7,599 nt of DNA from Pirellulaceae bacterium (GCA_020846515.1 JADLDX010000546.1:1-7599), one strand, 5' to 3'. Positions 1 to 6,694 are shown, counted from the stretch's first letter. A program made the numbers and translations. The notes: a model not told the origin generated them from the sequence alone.

Positions 1-2
1 GA

Positions 3-575
3 GGTGAGTTACAAAAAGAATCGACAACGCTTGAGCAAGTGCGGCAGCTAGCTGTGCTGGACGATCCTCAAATCGATAAACTGGTCATCAAGCTTTGGGG
101 GAAACTCGAAAGTACCACGCCCGAAGTAAAATTGGCCGAAGTTCGCCGACTGAACAATGACCTCCGCGCCGCGGCGGGCGATGCCCAAGCTGGTCAGGCG
201 GTGTTCAAGAAGCATTGCATCGTCTGCCACCGACTGCATAACGAAGGCGGCGTCGTCGGGCCCGATCTGACGAGCGCCAATCGCGCCGATCGCGACTTTT
301 TGCTGGTCAGCCTGGTCGATCCCAGCAGTGTTATACGCAAGGAATACTTGAGTGTCATCGTGCGCACCGTCGACGATCGCATTCTCACCGGCATTGCCAA
401 AGCACAGACCGGCGGCCAGTTGAATCTGCTGACTGCCAAAAATGAAACGCTCACCGTCGCCGCCGATGAAATCGCCGAAGTCCGCGACTCACCCGTGTCC
501 CTCATGCCCGACGATCTAATTCGCCAACTCACTCCGCAAGAGTTACGAGATTTGTTCGCGTATCTGGCACAGTGA
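3..575 (+). CDS. PVC-type heme-binding protein, C-terminal fragment (5' end outside window)
   Basis: The reading frame is open from position 3 to the TGA at 573-575, so this is the tail of a longer gene; the GTG at 39 is internal, not a start. It shows a single heme c attachment motif CIVCH (216-230), then the landmarks of the planctomycete/verrucomicrobial C-terminal heme-binding domain: GGVVGPDLT, a DPSSVIRKEY block, a T-x-DDRILTG block and a terminal LMPDDL motif. The Met of that motif (504-506) is the likely second axial ligand. The fragment ends in LTPQELRDLFAYL, as c-type cytochrome domains commonly do. In this family the domain usually follows a beta-propeller dehydrogenase-like part and HEAT-like repeats, and the protein is exported. 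That part lies outside the window, so the substrate is unknown. The family call is confident; enzymatic activity is inferred. Confidence 0.88.
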   Translation, partial: GELQKESTTLEQVRQLAVLDDPQIDKLVIKLWGKLESTTPEVKLAEVRRLNNDLRAAAGDAQAGQAVFKKHCIVCHRLHNEGGVVGPDLTSANRADRDFLLVSLVDPSSVIRKEYLSVIVRTVDDRILTGIAKAQTGGQLNLLTAKNETLTVAADEIAEVRDSPVSLMPDDLIRQLTPQELRDLFAYLAQ

Positions 576-576
576 G

Positions 577-611
577 AGTTCTTGGTTCCTAGTTCTTAGT
601 TCTTGGTTGTT
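577..611. repeat. Five tandem 7-bp units (RGTTCTT)
   Basis: Beginning one base after the stop codon of the upstream gene there are five consecutive 7-bp units: AGTTCTT (577-583), GGTTCCT (584-590), AGTTCTT (591-597), AGTTCTT (598-604) and GGTTGTT (605-611). Three are identical and two differ by two bases each from AGTTCTT. On the other strand the unit reads AAGAACY. The array fills most of the 51-bp gap before the next gene, so it sits in a 5' leader or read-through segment. It forms no hairpin. Its function is unknown; it could be a simple-sequence expansion or a dispersed genomic repeat. Confidence 0.85.
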
Positions 612-626
612 AATAGAGAGTGCATT

Positions 627-1724
627 ATGCGTTTCGCTGAAAATGGTTGGAAAGCGCGATACTGGCTGCTTTGGCAACTGGGACTGGGGATCTGCTTCGG
701 ATTGGGTAGCCTGCCGGTTGTGGCGCAAGAAGCGGGAACACGCAGCTACTCCAATCGCCTGGTGCGCATCGAGAACCCTAAGCCCCTGTTGGCTGATCAT
801 CCGAAGTTCTTCGAGCCAATTATCGAACAGGCCCACTTCGAAGCGCCGGCCATCGTCGATGAACCGCAGGCTGATTTGCATGTCCGAGCCTGGCGATTTT
901 CCTACAACGCTCGCGGCATTATCGAAATGCCCAATCATCTACAGGCCGCGCACACAGCAGTCATCATGGTGCATCCTTGGGGCATCGATGATGGACAAGG
1001 TTGGGATACTCCCGAACCGGCCGGTGTGGCTGATTTTTGTACCAAGGAAAAGAATCACCTGGCGGCAGAGCATACGCGCACGATCGTCAAGCCCTTTATC
1101 AACAGTCTGCGCGCGGCGTCTGGATTGGTGCTCTACAGTCTGCCGGGAAGTTGCGACCCTATTCGTCGAAAAATGTATCGCTCCTTCCAGCACACGCCTA
1201 CGGCAATCGAACGCGCTGAAGGCGCCAAAGAGCTCGACAAAGTACTGCGCGAATTCACCTATAAAGGTCAACCCTTACCGGACACATTGCAGCTATCTAA
1301 GAACACACCGGTCATCGAGTACTTCAAACAGTTTCCAGGCTTAGATGCCGGCGATCGCTATAACAACGCTGGCTTTTGGAAACTGCCCATTCCTGTAACC
1401 ACCGACGTCGATGTCGCGCCCAGCGATGTGGTGATCTTTGATGCGGAAGGTTATGAACCATTAAAGGCGTTCTTGAAGGCCAACGACATTCGGCATGTAT
1501 TGCTGACCGGTTACGCTACCGATATGTGTTTCTGTCGCACCACAGCTGGTTACGAAAACTTGTCGAAAGACTTTAACGTGTTCTTGGTCGCCGATGCCTC
1601 GCTGGCAACCTTTCCATCCAACACATCACCGCGGTTTGCTGTGAACGCAGCCATCTCGTACGCGGCACTCAATCAATTGGTAACTCAAGTCTCATGGGTC
1701 AAGCTAGACAAGGCCGCGCGATGA
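627..1724 (+). CDS. Exported isochorismatase-like cysteine hydrolase family protein
   Basis: The product is 365 aa from the ATG at 627. An in-frame TTG at 603 lies inside the heptamer repeat and would put a polar stretch before the signal peptide, so ATG 627 is preferred; AGAGAG at 615-620 is a weak ribosome binding site. Residues 1-33 form a Sec-type signal (WLLWQLGLGICFGLG core, likely cleavage after VVA before QEA). The isochorismatase-like fold is seen in the strand AVIMVHPWG (about residues 111-119) and in HVLLTGYATDMCF (about 290-302), where C301 matches the nucleophile of the family. A long insertion lies at about 175-265. The usual catalytic Asp position is occupied by H116, and no Lys is visible at the usual third triad position (near F271/D272). 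Family members typically cleave amide, imide or vinyl ether bonds; here the substrate is unknown and catalysis may differ. The stop overlaps the next start (ATGA), indicating translational coupling. Confidence 0.82.
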   Translation: MRFAENGWKARYWLLWQLGLGICFGLGSLPVVAQEAGTRSYSNRLVRIENPKPLLADHPKFFEPIIEQAHFEAPAIVDEPQADLHVRAWRFSYNARGIIEMPNHLQAAHTAVIMVHPWGIDDGQGWDTPEPAGVADFCTKEKNHLAAEHTRTIVKPFINSLRAASGLVLYSLPGSCDPIRRKMYRSFQHTPTAIERAEGAKELDKVLREFTYKGQPLPDTLQLSKNTPVIEYFKQFPGLDAGDRYNNAGFWKLPIPVTTDVDVAPSDVVIFDAEGYEPLKAFLKANDIRHVLLTGYATDMCFCRTTAGYENLSKDFNVFLVADASLATFPSNTSPRFAVNAAISYAALNQLVTQVSWVKLDKAAR

Positions 1725-2803
1725 TCAATAACACACTCCAAGATCGATTGGGTTCACGCCGCGATTTTTTATCGTACAGTTCTTTGCTGGCCGGTAGTTT
1801 GGCCAGTACTCTAGCAGGCGGAATAGCGGGTGGAATAGCTGGCGGTTCCTTGATGCTTCAAGCATCGGCTCAGGATGCGAGCCAGAATGCGGCTCAAGCT
1901 CCTGAAAAAGCTCAAATAGCCATCTCGTTGGATTTAGAGATGAGTCGCAATTTTCCGGCTTGGGAAGCGACGCATTGGGACTACGAGAAAGGCAATCTCG
2001 ACGAAGCCGCTAAACAATATTCACTCGCCGCCGCCAAACGTGTGGCGGCGCGTGGCGGACGCATTCATTTCTTTGTGGTGGGACGCGTGCTGGAACAAGC
2101 CAATGTGGATTGGCTGAAAGAGCTGCACGCCGCCGGGCATCCCTTGGGCAATCACACCTACGATCACGTCAACGTGACCGCGTCGCGATTAGAGGATGTG
2201 CAGTTTCGTTTCTCGCGTGCGCCCTGGTTAGCCAGTGGTCACGCGCCGGCCGATGTCATCCGACAGAATATTCGCTTGTGCACCTCGGCCATGCAGCAGC
2301 GTTTGGCCATAGAACGCCCGGCTGGATTTCGCACGCCCGGTGGTTTCGCCAACGGTCTGCACGATCAACCGGCCGTGCGGGCTGACCTGCTCAGTCAAGG
2401 TTATACATGGGTCAGCAGTCTCTACCCGCCGCATCCGAATACCGAACCTGGCCAGCGACCTGATCGAAAAGTCATCGACGGCATCATCGCCGCGCAGGCC
2501 GCGGCCCAGCCCTTGCGATATGCCGATGGCCTGATCGAATTGCCCATGAGTCCCATAAGCGACATCGGTGCGTTCCGCACCGGGCGATGGAAGGTTGAGT
2601 GGTTCGTGGATGTGGTTCGTGAATCGATCGAGTGGTGCATTGAGCATCGAGCCGCCTTTGATTTTCTGGCTCACCCATCCTGCTTGGGTGTCGTCGATCC
2701 AGAGTTCAAGACGATCGACATGATCCTGGATGTCGTCCACAAGGCCGGCGATCGCGCGGAACTTGTCACGCTTGATCAATTAGCACAACGTCGCATCAAG
2801 TGA
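1721..2803 (+). CDS. Tat-exported polysaccharide deacetylase-like (NodB-type) protein
   Basis: The product is 360 aa from the ATG at 1721, which overlaps the previous stop as ATGA and has AAGG at 1710-1713. An upstream in-frame ATG at 1694 is less likely. The N-terminus carries a twin-arginine signal, SRRDFL at residues 12-17, followed by a Gly/Ala-rich hydrophobic stretch and probable cleavage near ASA before QDA. The NodB-like domain starts about residue 63. ISLDLE (catalytic-base Asp D71), the zinc-binding motif NHTYDH (H145, H149), GFRTPGG (R204) and the late FLAHPS (H318) match the conserved deacetylase motifs in order. The first motif is D-L-E rather than the common D-D. Enzymes of this fold remove N- or O-acetyl groups from carbohydrates, or hydrolyse other C-N bonds. 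Tat export implies folding in the cytoplasm, possibly with metal bound, before secretion. The substrate is not determinable. Confidence 0.85.
   Translation: MINNTLQDRLGSRRDFLSYSSLLAGSLASTLAGGIAGGIAGGSLMLQASAQDASQNAAQAPEKAQIAISLDLEMSRNFPAWEATHWDYEKGNLDEAAKQYSLAAAKRVAARGGRIHFFVVGRVLEQANVDWLKELHAAGHPLGNHTYDHVNVTASRLEDVQFRFSRAPWLASGHAPADVIRQNIRLCTSAMQQRLAIERPAGFRTPGGFANGLHDQPAVRADLLSQGYTWVSSLYPPHPNTEPGQRPDRKVIDGIIAAQAAAQPLRYADGLIELPMSPISDIGAFRTGRWKVEWFVDVVRESIEWCIEHRAAFDFLAHPSCLGVVDPEFKTIDMILDVVHKAGDRAELVTLDQLAQRRIK
1817..1840 (+). repeat. 12-bp in-frame tandem duplication in the Tat signal
   Basis: Two adjacent 12-bp units (1817-1828 and 1829-1840) each encode GGIA, giving GGIAGGIAGG in the hydrophobic part of the signal peptide. 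The units differ only at two wobble positions. This looks like a slippage duplication that lengthened the signal core. Confidence 0.7.
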
Positions 2804-3969
2804 TGACACGACATTTGGCCTTCATCAATGGTACGCTGATCGCGCCGGATCGATTGATCGAGGATGCGATATTGGTTAGTCGCGATGGTATCATCACCGC
2901 GATCAAGCCACATGGCACGCCGCCCAAGCAGGCCGAGGTTATTGATGCGCGGGGCGGTTACATCGCTCCGGGATATGTCGACTTGCATATTCATGGTGGT
3001 GGAGGCGCAGACTTTATGGATGGCACCGCCGACGCCAGCCGCACGGTCGGTCGTTCGCATTTAAAGCATGGAACCACGCCGATCTTTCCGACCACCACGA
3101 CTGGTTCCGTCGACCAGATCATGCAGATGTTGGCCGCTTGTCGAGAAGTGCAAGCGGATCAAGCCTCCACTATCGCGGGCGTACACCTGTATGGTCCCTA
3201 CTTTGCGCCCGATAAAGTTGGTTGTCACTCCGAGGCCGGACGGAGATCACCCACAGCAGCTGAAACCAAACGTTACCTGGCATCGGGCATTGTGTCGATC
3301 GCCACCTGCGCGGCTGAGCTACCAGGTGCCGATGCGTTTTATCGAGCCGCCTCGAAAGCCGGTTGCTTTATTACATGCGGACATAGCAACGCCAGTTGGC
3401 ATGAGATGCAGCGTGCCTTTCAGGCTGGTATGCGGCATGTTGATCACTTCTGGTGCGCTATGAGCTCGGTGCCCGGACTGCGTCAGCGTTTGGGCGTGCC
3501 AATGCAAGCCAGCATGGCCGAGTTCGTCTTGATGAATCAAGAGATGAGTACGGAGGTGATTGCCGATGGCTGTCACCTGAGTCCCGAATTGCTTGAGTTC
3601 GCGTATCGCATGCTGGGTCCTGACCGATTGTGCCTGGTGACCGATTGCAATCGCGCGCTGGATATGCCGCCGGGCGATTATCGATTCGGCCACGTCAGCG
3701 ATGGTACCTGGTTCCATAGCGATGGACAGGTTGGTTGGGCGCCTGGAGGACAGAGCCTGGCCAGTTCGGTCAAGGGTATGGATCACATGGTACGGACGAT
3801 GAAACGTGCCACCAGTGCTAGCTTGCCCGAAGTGATTCGTATGGCCAGCCTGACACCTGCGCGACGCGTTGGCCTGGCCGATCGGTTGGGTTCACTCGAA
3901 CGTGGCAAGCTGGCGAACATTCTGGTTCTGAACAAAAAGCTAGAAGTCAAACAGGTGTTTTTAGGGTAA
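2803..3969 (+). CDS. N-acetylglucosamine-6-phosphate deacetylase-like amidohydrolase, variant active site
   Basis: The product is 388 aa from the ATG at 2803, which shares one base with the previous stop (TGATG); a GTG directly upstream (2800) is the alternative. There is no signal peptide, so it is cytoplasmic. The full NagA/amidohydrolase layout is present: small N-terminal beta domain, PGYVDLHIHGGGG (metal motif H62-x-H64), a TTTT segment, GHSNAS (H194), MRHVDHFWCAM (H215), IADGCHL (H258), LVTDCN (catalytic Asp D281) and a closing LTPARRVGL...GSLERGKLANILVL block. Length is normal for NagA. NagA removes acetate from GlcNAc-6-phosphate. Here the motif HLEGP reads HLYGP, so the bridging metal ligand Glu is Y130, and the substrate-contacting THLFNAM reads DHFWCAM. 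The fold is clear but the exact reaction is doubtful, so no gene symbol is given. It is coupled to the exported deacetylase-like gene upstream. Confidence 0.85.
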   Translation: MTRHLAFINGTLIAPDRLIEDAILVSRDGIITAIKPHGTPPKQAEVIDARGGYIAPGYVDLHIHGGGGADFMDGTADASRTVGRSHLKHGTTPIFPTTTTGSVDQIMQMLAACREVQADQASTIAGVHLYGPYFAPDKVGCHSEAGRRSPTAAETKRYLASGIVSIATCAAELPGADAFYRAASKAGCFITCGHSNASWHEMQRAFQAGMRHVDHFWCAMSSVPGLRQRLGVPMQASMAEFVLMNQEMSTEVIADGCHLSPELLEFAYRMLGPDRLCLVTDCNRALDMPPGDYRFGHVSDGTWFHSDGQVGWAPGGQSLASSVKGMDHMVRTMKRATSASLPEVIRMASLTPARRVGLADRLGSLERGKLANILVLNKKLEVKQVFLG

Positions 3970-3980
3970 GCACAAATGCG

Positions 3981-4008
3981 TGCTGGCGACTTTTTTGTTT
4001 TGCCAGCA
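3981..4008. terminator. Intergenic stem-loop, possible transcript end
   Basis: TGCTGGC (3981-3987) pairs perfectly with GCCAGCA (4002-4008), and a G-T and an A-T pair can extend the stem to nine pairs around a T-rich 10-base loop. It starts 11 bases after the stop codon of the NagA-like gene. The T-run lies in the loop rather than after the stem on either strand, so it is not a classical intrinsic terminator. It may mark or stabilise a 3' end. Confidence 0.4.
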
Positions 4009-4030
4009 GCCTTAATTCCGAATCGGAGGG

Positions 4031-4064
4031 GTCGACGTGCTTAGCGACCACGTCGATGTGCTTA
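4031..4064. promoter_or_regulatory. Direct/inverted repeat, candidate operator
   Basis: GTCGACGTGCTTA (4031-4043) recurs as GTCGATGTGCTTA (4052-4064) with one mismatch and a 21-bp period, about two helical turns. The same stretch contains a perfect 8-bp inverted repeat, TCGACGTG (4032-4039) against CACGTCGA (4049-4056), with a 9-base spacer. The downstream copy overlaps the -10 box of the promoter. This arrangement fits a dimeric regulator site covering a promoter; the regulator is unknown. Confidence 0.45.
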
Positions 4065-4075
4065 TAATGCTCGGC
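4040..4075 (+). promoter_or_regulatory. Sigma-70-like promoter for the cytochrome/dehydrogenase unit
   Basis: A perfect TATAAT sits at 4063-4068. The -35 region is weak: TTAGCG at 4041-4046 with a 16-bp spacer keeps three of six consensus bases. Transcription would start near 4075, leaving a leader of about 30 bases before the ATG at 4107. A weak -35 together with the overlapping repeats suggests that an activator or repressor is involved (inference). Confidence 0.5.
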
Positions 4076-4106
4076 ATACAACTCCCCCTACCCAGCAAGA
4101 TGCGAC

Positions 4107-6677
4107 ATGTGTACACAATCTCCTCAAGCGGATGACCGTTCCGTACGGCGTTTTATTTGGTTGGCTCTGGGCTTGCTCATCGTGGTCTGCTGGGGTGCAT
4201 CCCCGGCGCGGGCGGCTGATCCGGCGGCGCCCCTAAACCCGCTGGCCCCCATGGTCATTGGTTTTGAACGATTTGCCAGGCACTCGGATCTGGAACCGCT
4301 TGAGGCTGGGAAGTTGTTGATTTCAGAGCTCAGTTGCACGGCCTGCCATGCGACGACCGTGGCTGGACTGGAACCTAAGTCGGGGCCCCGACTGGATTCG
4401 GCCGGGCGGCGGTTGCAGGCGGCATGGATGACGGCCTATCTTGAAAATCCCAGTCATACCAAACCGGGTACGACGATGCCCGATGTGCTGGCCGGCCTGG
4501 ATGCGCCCACCAAGCAACGTACTGTGGCCGCATTGGTGGCCTATCTGACTAGCCAACAAACAGCCCTACCCGAACTGAAAGCCACGGGACTCAATCCAGT
4601 GCCGCATGAGTTTTGGAATAAAGGTCAGGCGGAAAATGGTAAAAGGTTGATGCATCAAGTTGGTTGTGTGACGTGTCATGAACCAGCGGCGGATTATCAA
4701 GGCGGCGCGCCGCCCAACACAGCGCTCGATCAAATGTTGGAGGAATTGGAACCTGAACAGATTGCCAAGTTGGGGTTGACGCATGCCGCGCGCACGATCC
4801 CGTCGGTTCCACTGCCCAACCTGCGCGATAAATATACGCGTCAAGGTTTGGCCATGTTTCTGTTCGATCCGGCTCAAGTGCGGCCGGCTGGACGCATGCC
4901 TTCGCTCAAACTGCGGACTGCCGACGCGGCCGACATCGCGGCTTATTTGATGGCACCATCCGGGGCACTGAGCCCTGCCGCTTGGAAACAACCCGTGCAA
5001 GTGAAACTACGCGCGGAAGGACAACGACTGTTTGGTGAACTTGGTTGTGCCAGTTGCCACTCGGCGGTGGGTGCCAAACCGCGGTTGCCCGCCAAACCAT
5101 TGAACTCATTGGATGTTAACGCCAGTCGCAGTTGCCTATCGGCCACCGCGCAAGTTGGCCTGCCGCATTATGGTCTGGATGAATTGCAGAGCCAGACTTT
5201 ATCGACGGCCTTATCGAAGCTGGCCGTTACCAAGTCGGCCAACTCCACTGCGGTCAAGCCCGATGCGAGCGAACAGGTCAATTTAACATTGCTGCAATTA
5301 AACTGTTATGCCTGCCATCAACGCGATAGTCGCGGTGGAGTAGCGCGCGGCCGCGACCGGTTCTTTGAAACCATGGGGCAAGTTGATTTGGGGGACGAAG
5401 GGCGATTGCCGCCACCGCTCCATGGTGTTGGTCGCAAGTTGACGACGAACTGGCTAAAGGCTGTATTGCAAGGCAATGGTGATGTTCGTCCGCATCTTCA
5501 AATTCGTATGCCCAAGTACCCGGCCAGCGAAGTGGAGCCACTGGTACCTCTGCTGGCTGCGGCCGATGCTGTTCCGCCAACTCAAGGTAAGCCGTCTCAA
5601 GGTAAGCCACCAACGACCAACGTTAAACAGGAGTTGGCCGCAGCGGGACGCATGATCTTCGATCTTGGTTGCGTGCAATGCCATCCCATCCGCGGCGAAT
5701 CGCTGCCCAGCGTGGTAGGCGTTGATGTGGGTCGAATCGGAAATCGCATTCGGCGCGAGTGGTTTCATGATTTTCTGCTCAATCCGGCGGCTTTGAAACC
5801 TCGCACCCGTATGCCGACATTTTTTGCTGAGGGCAGTGTCAATCAAGATATTCTGAATGGTCAAGTTGAAGACCAGATCGAGGCGGTGTGGGCTTATCTG
5901 GAAGACATCGCGCGGCAACCATTGCCTGAGAAGATCGAGCAGGTTCGCCGACAGAACTTTGAATTGGTTCCCAAGGATCGGCCGGTTGTGTTGCGGACCT
6001 TCATGCAATTGGCTGGTACTCATGCGATCGCAGTCGGGTTTCCCGAGCATGTGCACTACGCGTTTGATTCCGAATCGGTGCGACTGGCTGAATTGTGGGG
6101 TGATCGATTTTTGGATGCGCAAGGTACTTGGAATGATCGCTTTGCACCCTCCGCCATGCCGCTGACCACGAATCGGATTCCCCTGCCGACCGGTCCCGAC
6201 TTTGCATGGCTCATTAACAAAAACGCACCCTGGCCCGAGATGGTTCTCAACGCCCCCGGTGCCCTGGACGCAACCCAAGCCAAGTTTTTAGGTTATCGCC
6301 TGGACAAGGCGGGGGTACCTGAGTTTCAAGTTCAAGTCGGTGACTATCGCATTGAAGATCGTCTGCTGCCTAAACCTGGCGGCGATCCCAAGCAGAATGT
6401 CATGATCCGAGAATTGTCGATCGTGCGTCAGGCCAAGGGTGTTCAGTCACCAGGCAGACAACTGTGGTATCGAGCCGTGGGCAGTGGCAAGCCATTGCAG
6501 CGTCAAGGCAATAGTTGGATCTACGCATCTGGATTGACTGTGACCTTGCCTGCGCAGTTGGCCGCCACGGCGTTTAGTCGTAATGCTGGTGGTCAATCGC
6601 AAGTCATCGTGCCGATCCCTAATGCGGCCGAAACCAACTGGAGCGTGGAATACAAATGGGCGCGCACGTCCAACTAA
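4107..6677 (+). CDS. Secreted multiheme c-type cytochrome with five CxxCH motifs and a C-terminal beta-rich domain
   Basis: The product is 856 aa. Residues 1-36 are a signal peptide (RRFIWLALGLLIVV core, likely cleavage after ARA before ADPA). Five heme c motifs follow: CTACH (77), CVTCH (187), CASCH (314), CYACH (400) and CVQCH (522). Met-Pro ligand motifs occur at M124, M264, M468 and M569, that is, after motifs 1, 2, 4 and 5 but not after motif 3. Units 1, 2 and 5 share the pattern G-x(4-6)-LGC/LSC-x2-CH ... F/YLxNP or FDP ... MP. Residues 491-504 are a Pro/Lys/Gln linker. From about residue 630 a heme-free domain begins (HAIAVGFPEHVHYAFDSE, then AELWGDRFLDA); this segment is familiar from planctomycete cytochromes next to propeller proteins. 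No strong ribosome binding site precedes the ATG. The gene lies 17 bp upstream of a propeller gene, so it probably accepts electrons from it or delivers them onward in the periplasm. Terminal acceptor and substrate are unknown. Confidence 0.87.
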   Translation: MCTQSPQADDRSVRRFIWLALGLLIVVCWGASPARAADPAAPLNPLAPMVIGFERFARHSDLEPLEAGKLLISELSCTACHATTVAGLEPKSGPRLDSAGRRLQAAWMTAYLENPSHTKPGTTMPDVLAGLDAPTKQRTVAALVAYLTSQQTALPELKATGLNPVPHEFWNKGQAENGKRLMHQVGCVTCHEPAADYQGGAPPNTALDQMLEELEPEQIAKLGLTHAARTIPSVPLPNLRDKYTRQGLAMFLFDPAQVRPAGRMPSLKLRTADAADIAAYLMAPSGALSPAAWKQPVQVKLRAEGQRLFGELGCASCHSAVGAKPRLPAKPLNSLDVNASRSCLSATAQVGLPHYGLDELQSQTLSTALSKLAVTKSANSTAVKPDASEQVNLTLLQLNCYACHQRDSRGGVARGRDRFFETMGQVDLGDEGRLPPPLHGVGRKLTTNWLKAVLQGNGDVRPHLQIRMPKYPASEVEPLVPLLAAADAVPPTQGKPSQGKPPTTNVKQELAAAGRMIFDLGCVQCHPIRGESLPSVVGVDVGRIGNRIRREWFHDFLLNPAALKPRTRMPTFFAEGSVNQDILNGQVEDQIEAVWAYLEDIARQPLPEKIEQVRRQNFELVPKDRPVVLRTFMQLAGTHAIAVGFPEHVHYAFDSESVRLAELWGDRFLDAQGTWNDRFAPSAMPLTTNRIPLPTGPDFAWLINKNAPWPEMVLNAPGALDATQAKFLGYRLDKAGVPEFQVQVGDYRIEDRLLPKPGGDPKQNVMIRELSIVRQAKGVQSPGRQLWYRAVGSGKPLQRQGNSWIYASGLTVTLPAQLAATAFSRNAGGQSQVIVPIPNAAETNWSVEYKWARTSN
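5581..5608 (+). repeat. 15-bp period duplication in the interdomain linker
   Basis: CTCAAGGTAAGCC occurs exactly twice (5581-5593 and 5596-5608) at a 15-bp period, encoding TQGKP-SQGKP in the linker between the fourth and fifth heme units. It keeps the frame and probably only changes linker length. Confidence 0.75.
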
Positions 6678-6694
6678 CCACAAGAGAATCAAAG

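Noticed and set aside
603..626. TTG at 603 as the start of the isochorismatase-like gene
   Set aside because: It lies in the tandem repeat and adds eight residues before the signal peptide; the ATG at 627 gives a normal signal and has AGAGAG upstream.
543..938. - strand frame containing the NQELRTRNQEL segment
   Set aside because: The peptide repeat is simply the translated reverse complement of the 7-bp array, and the rest is antisense to the hydrolase gene.
607..1344. A 245-codon open frame on the + strand within the isochorismatase-like gene
   Set aside because: It overlaps the recognised gene in another frame, has a Ser/Arg/Cys-rich composition with no domain or signal, and begins at a TTG inside the heptamer repeat.
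1694..1720. ATG at 1694 as the start of the deacetylase-like gene
   Set aside because: It would overlap the upstream gene by 31 bp and lengthen the Tat N-region; the ATGA overlap at 1721 is the typical coupled arrangement.
2228..2779. A 183-codon - strand open frame opposite the deacetylase-like gene
   Set aside because: It lies antisense to the conserved NodB-like motifs and shows no recognisable domain; a long chance frame is common in GC-rich coding DNA.
3970..4106. Possible small RNA or riboswitch in the intergenic region
   Set aside because: Only two short hairpins are seen, with no recognisable conserved riboswitch core; a promoter with operator-like repeats explains the right half better.
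5454..6278. A 274-codon open frame on the - strand opposite the multiheme cytochrome gene
   Set aside because: It is the antisense shadow of a clearly conserved coding region, with no recognisable motif, upstream signal or partner gene.
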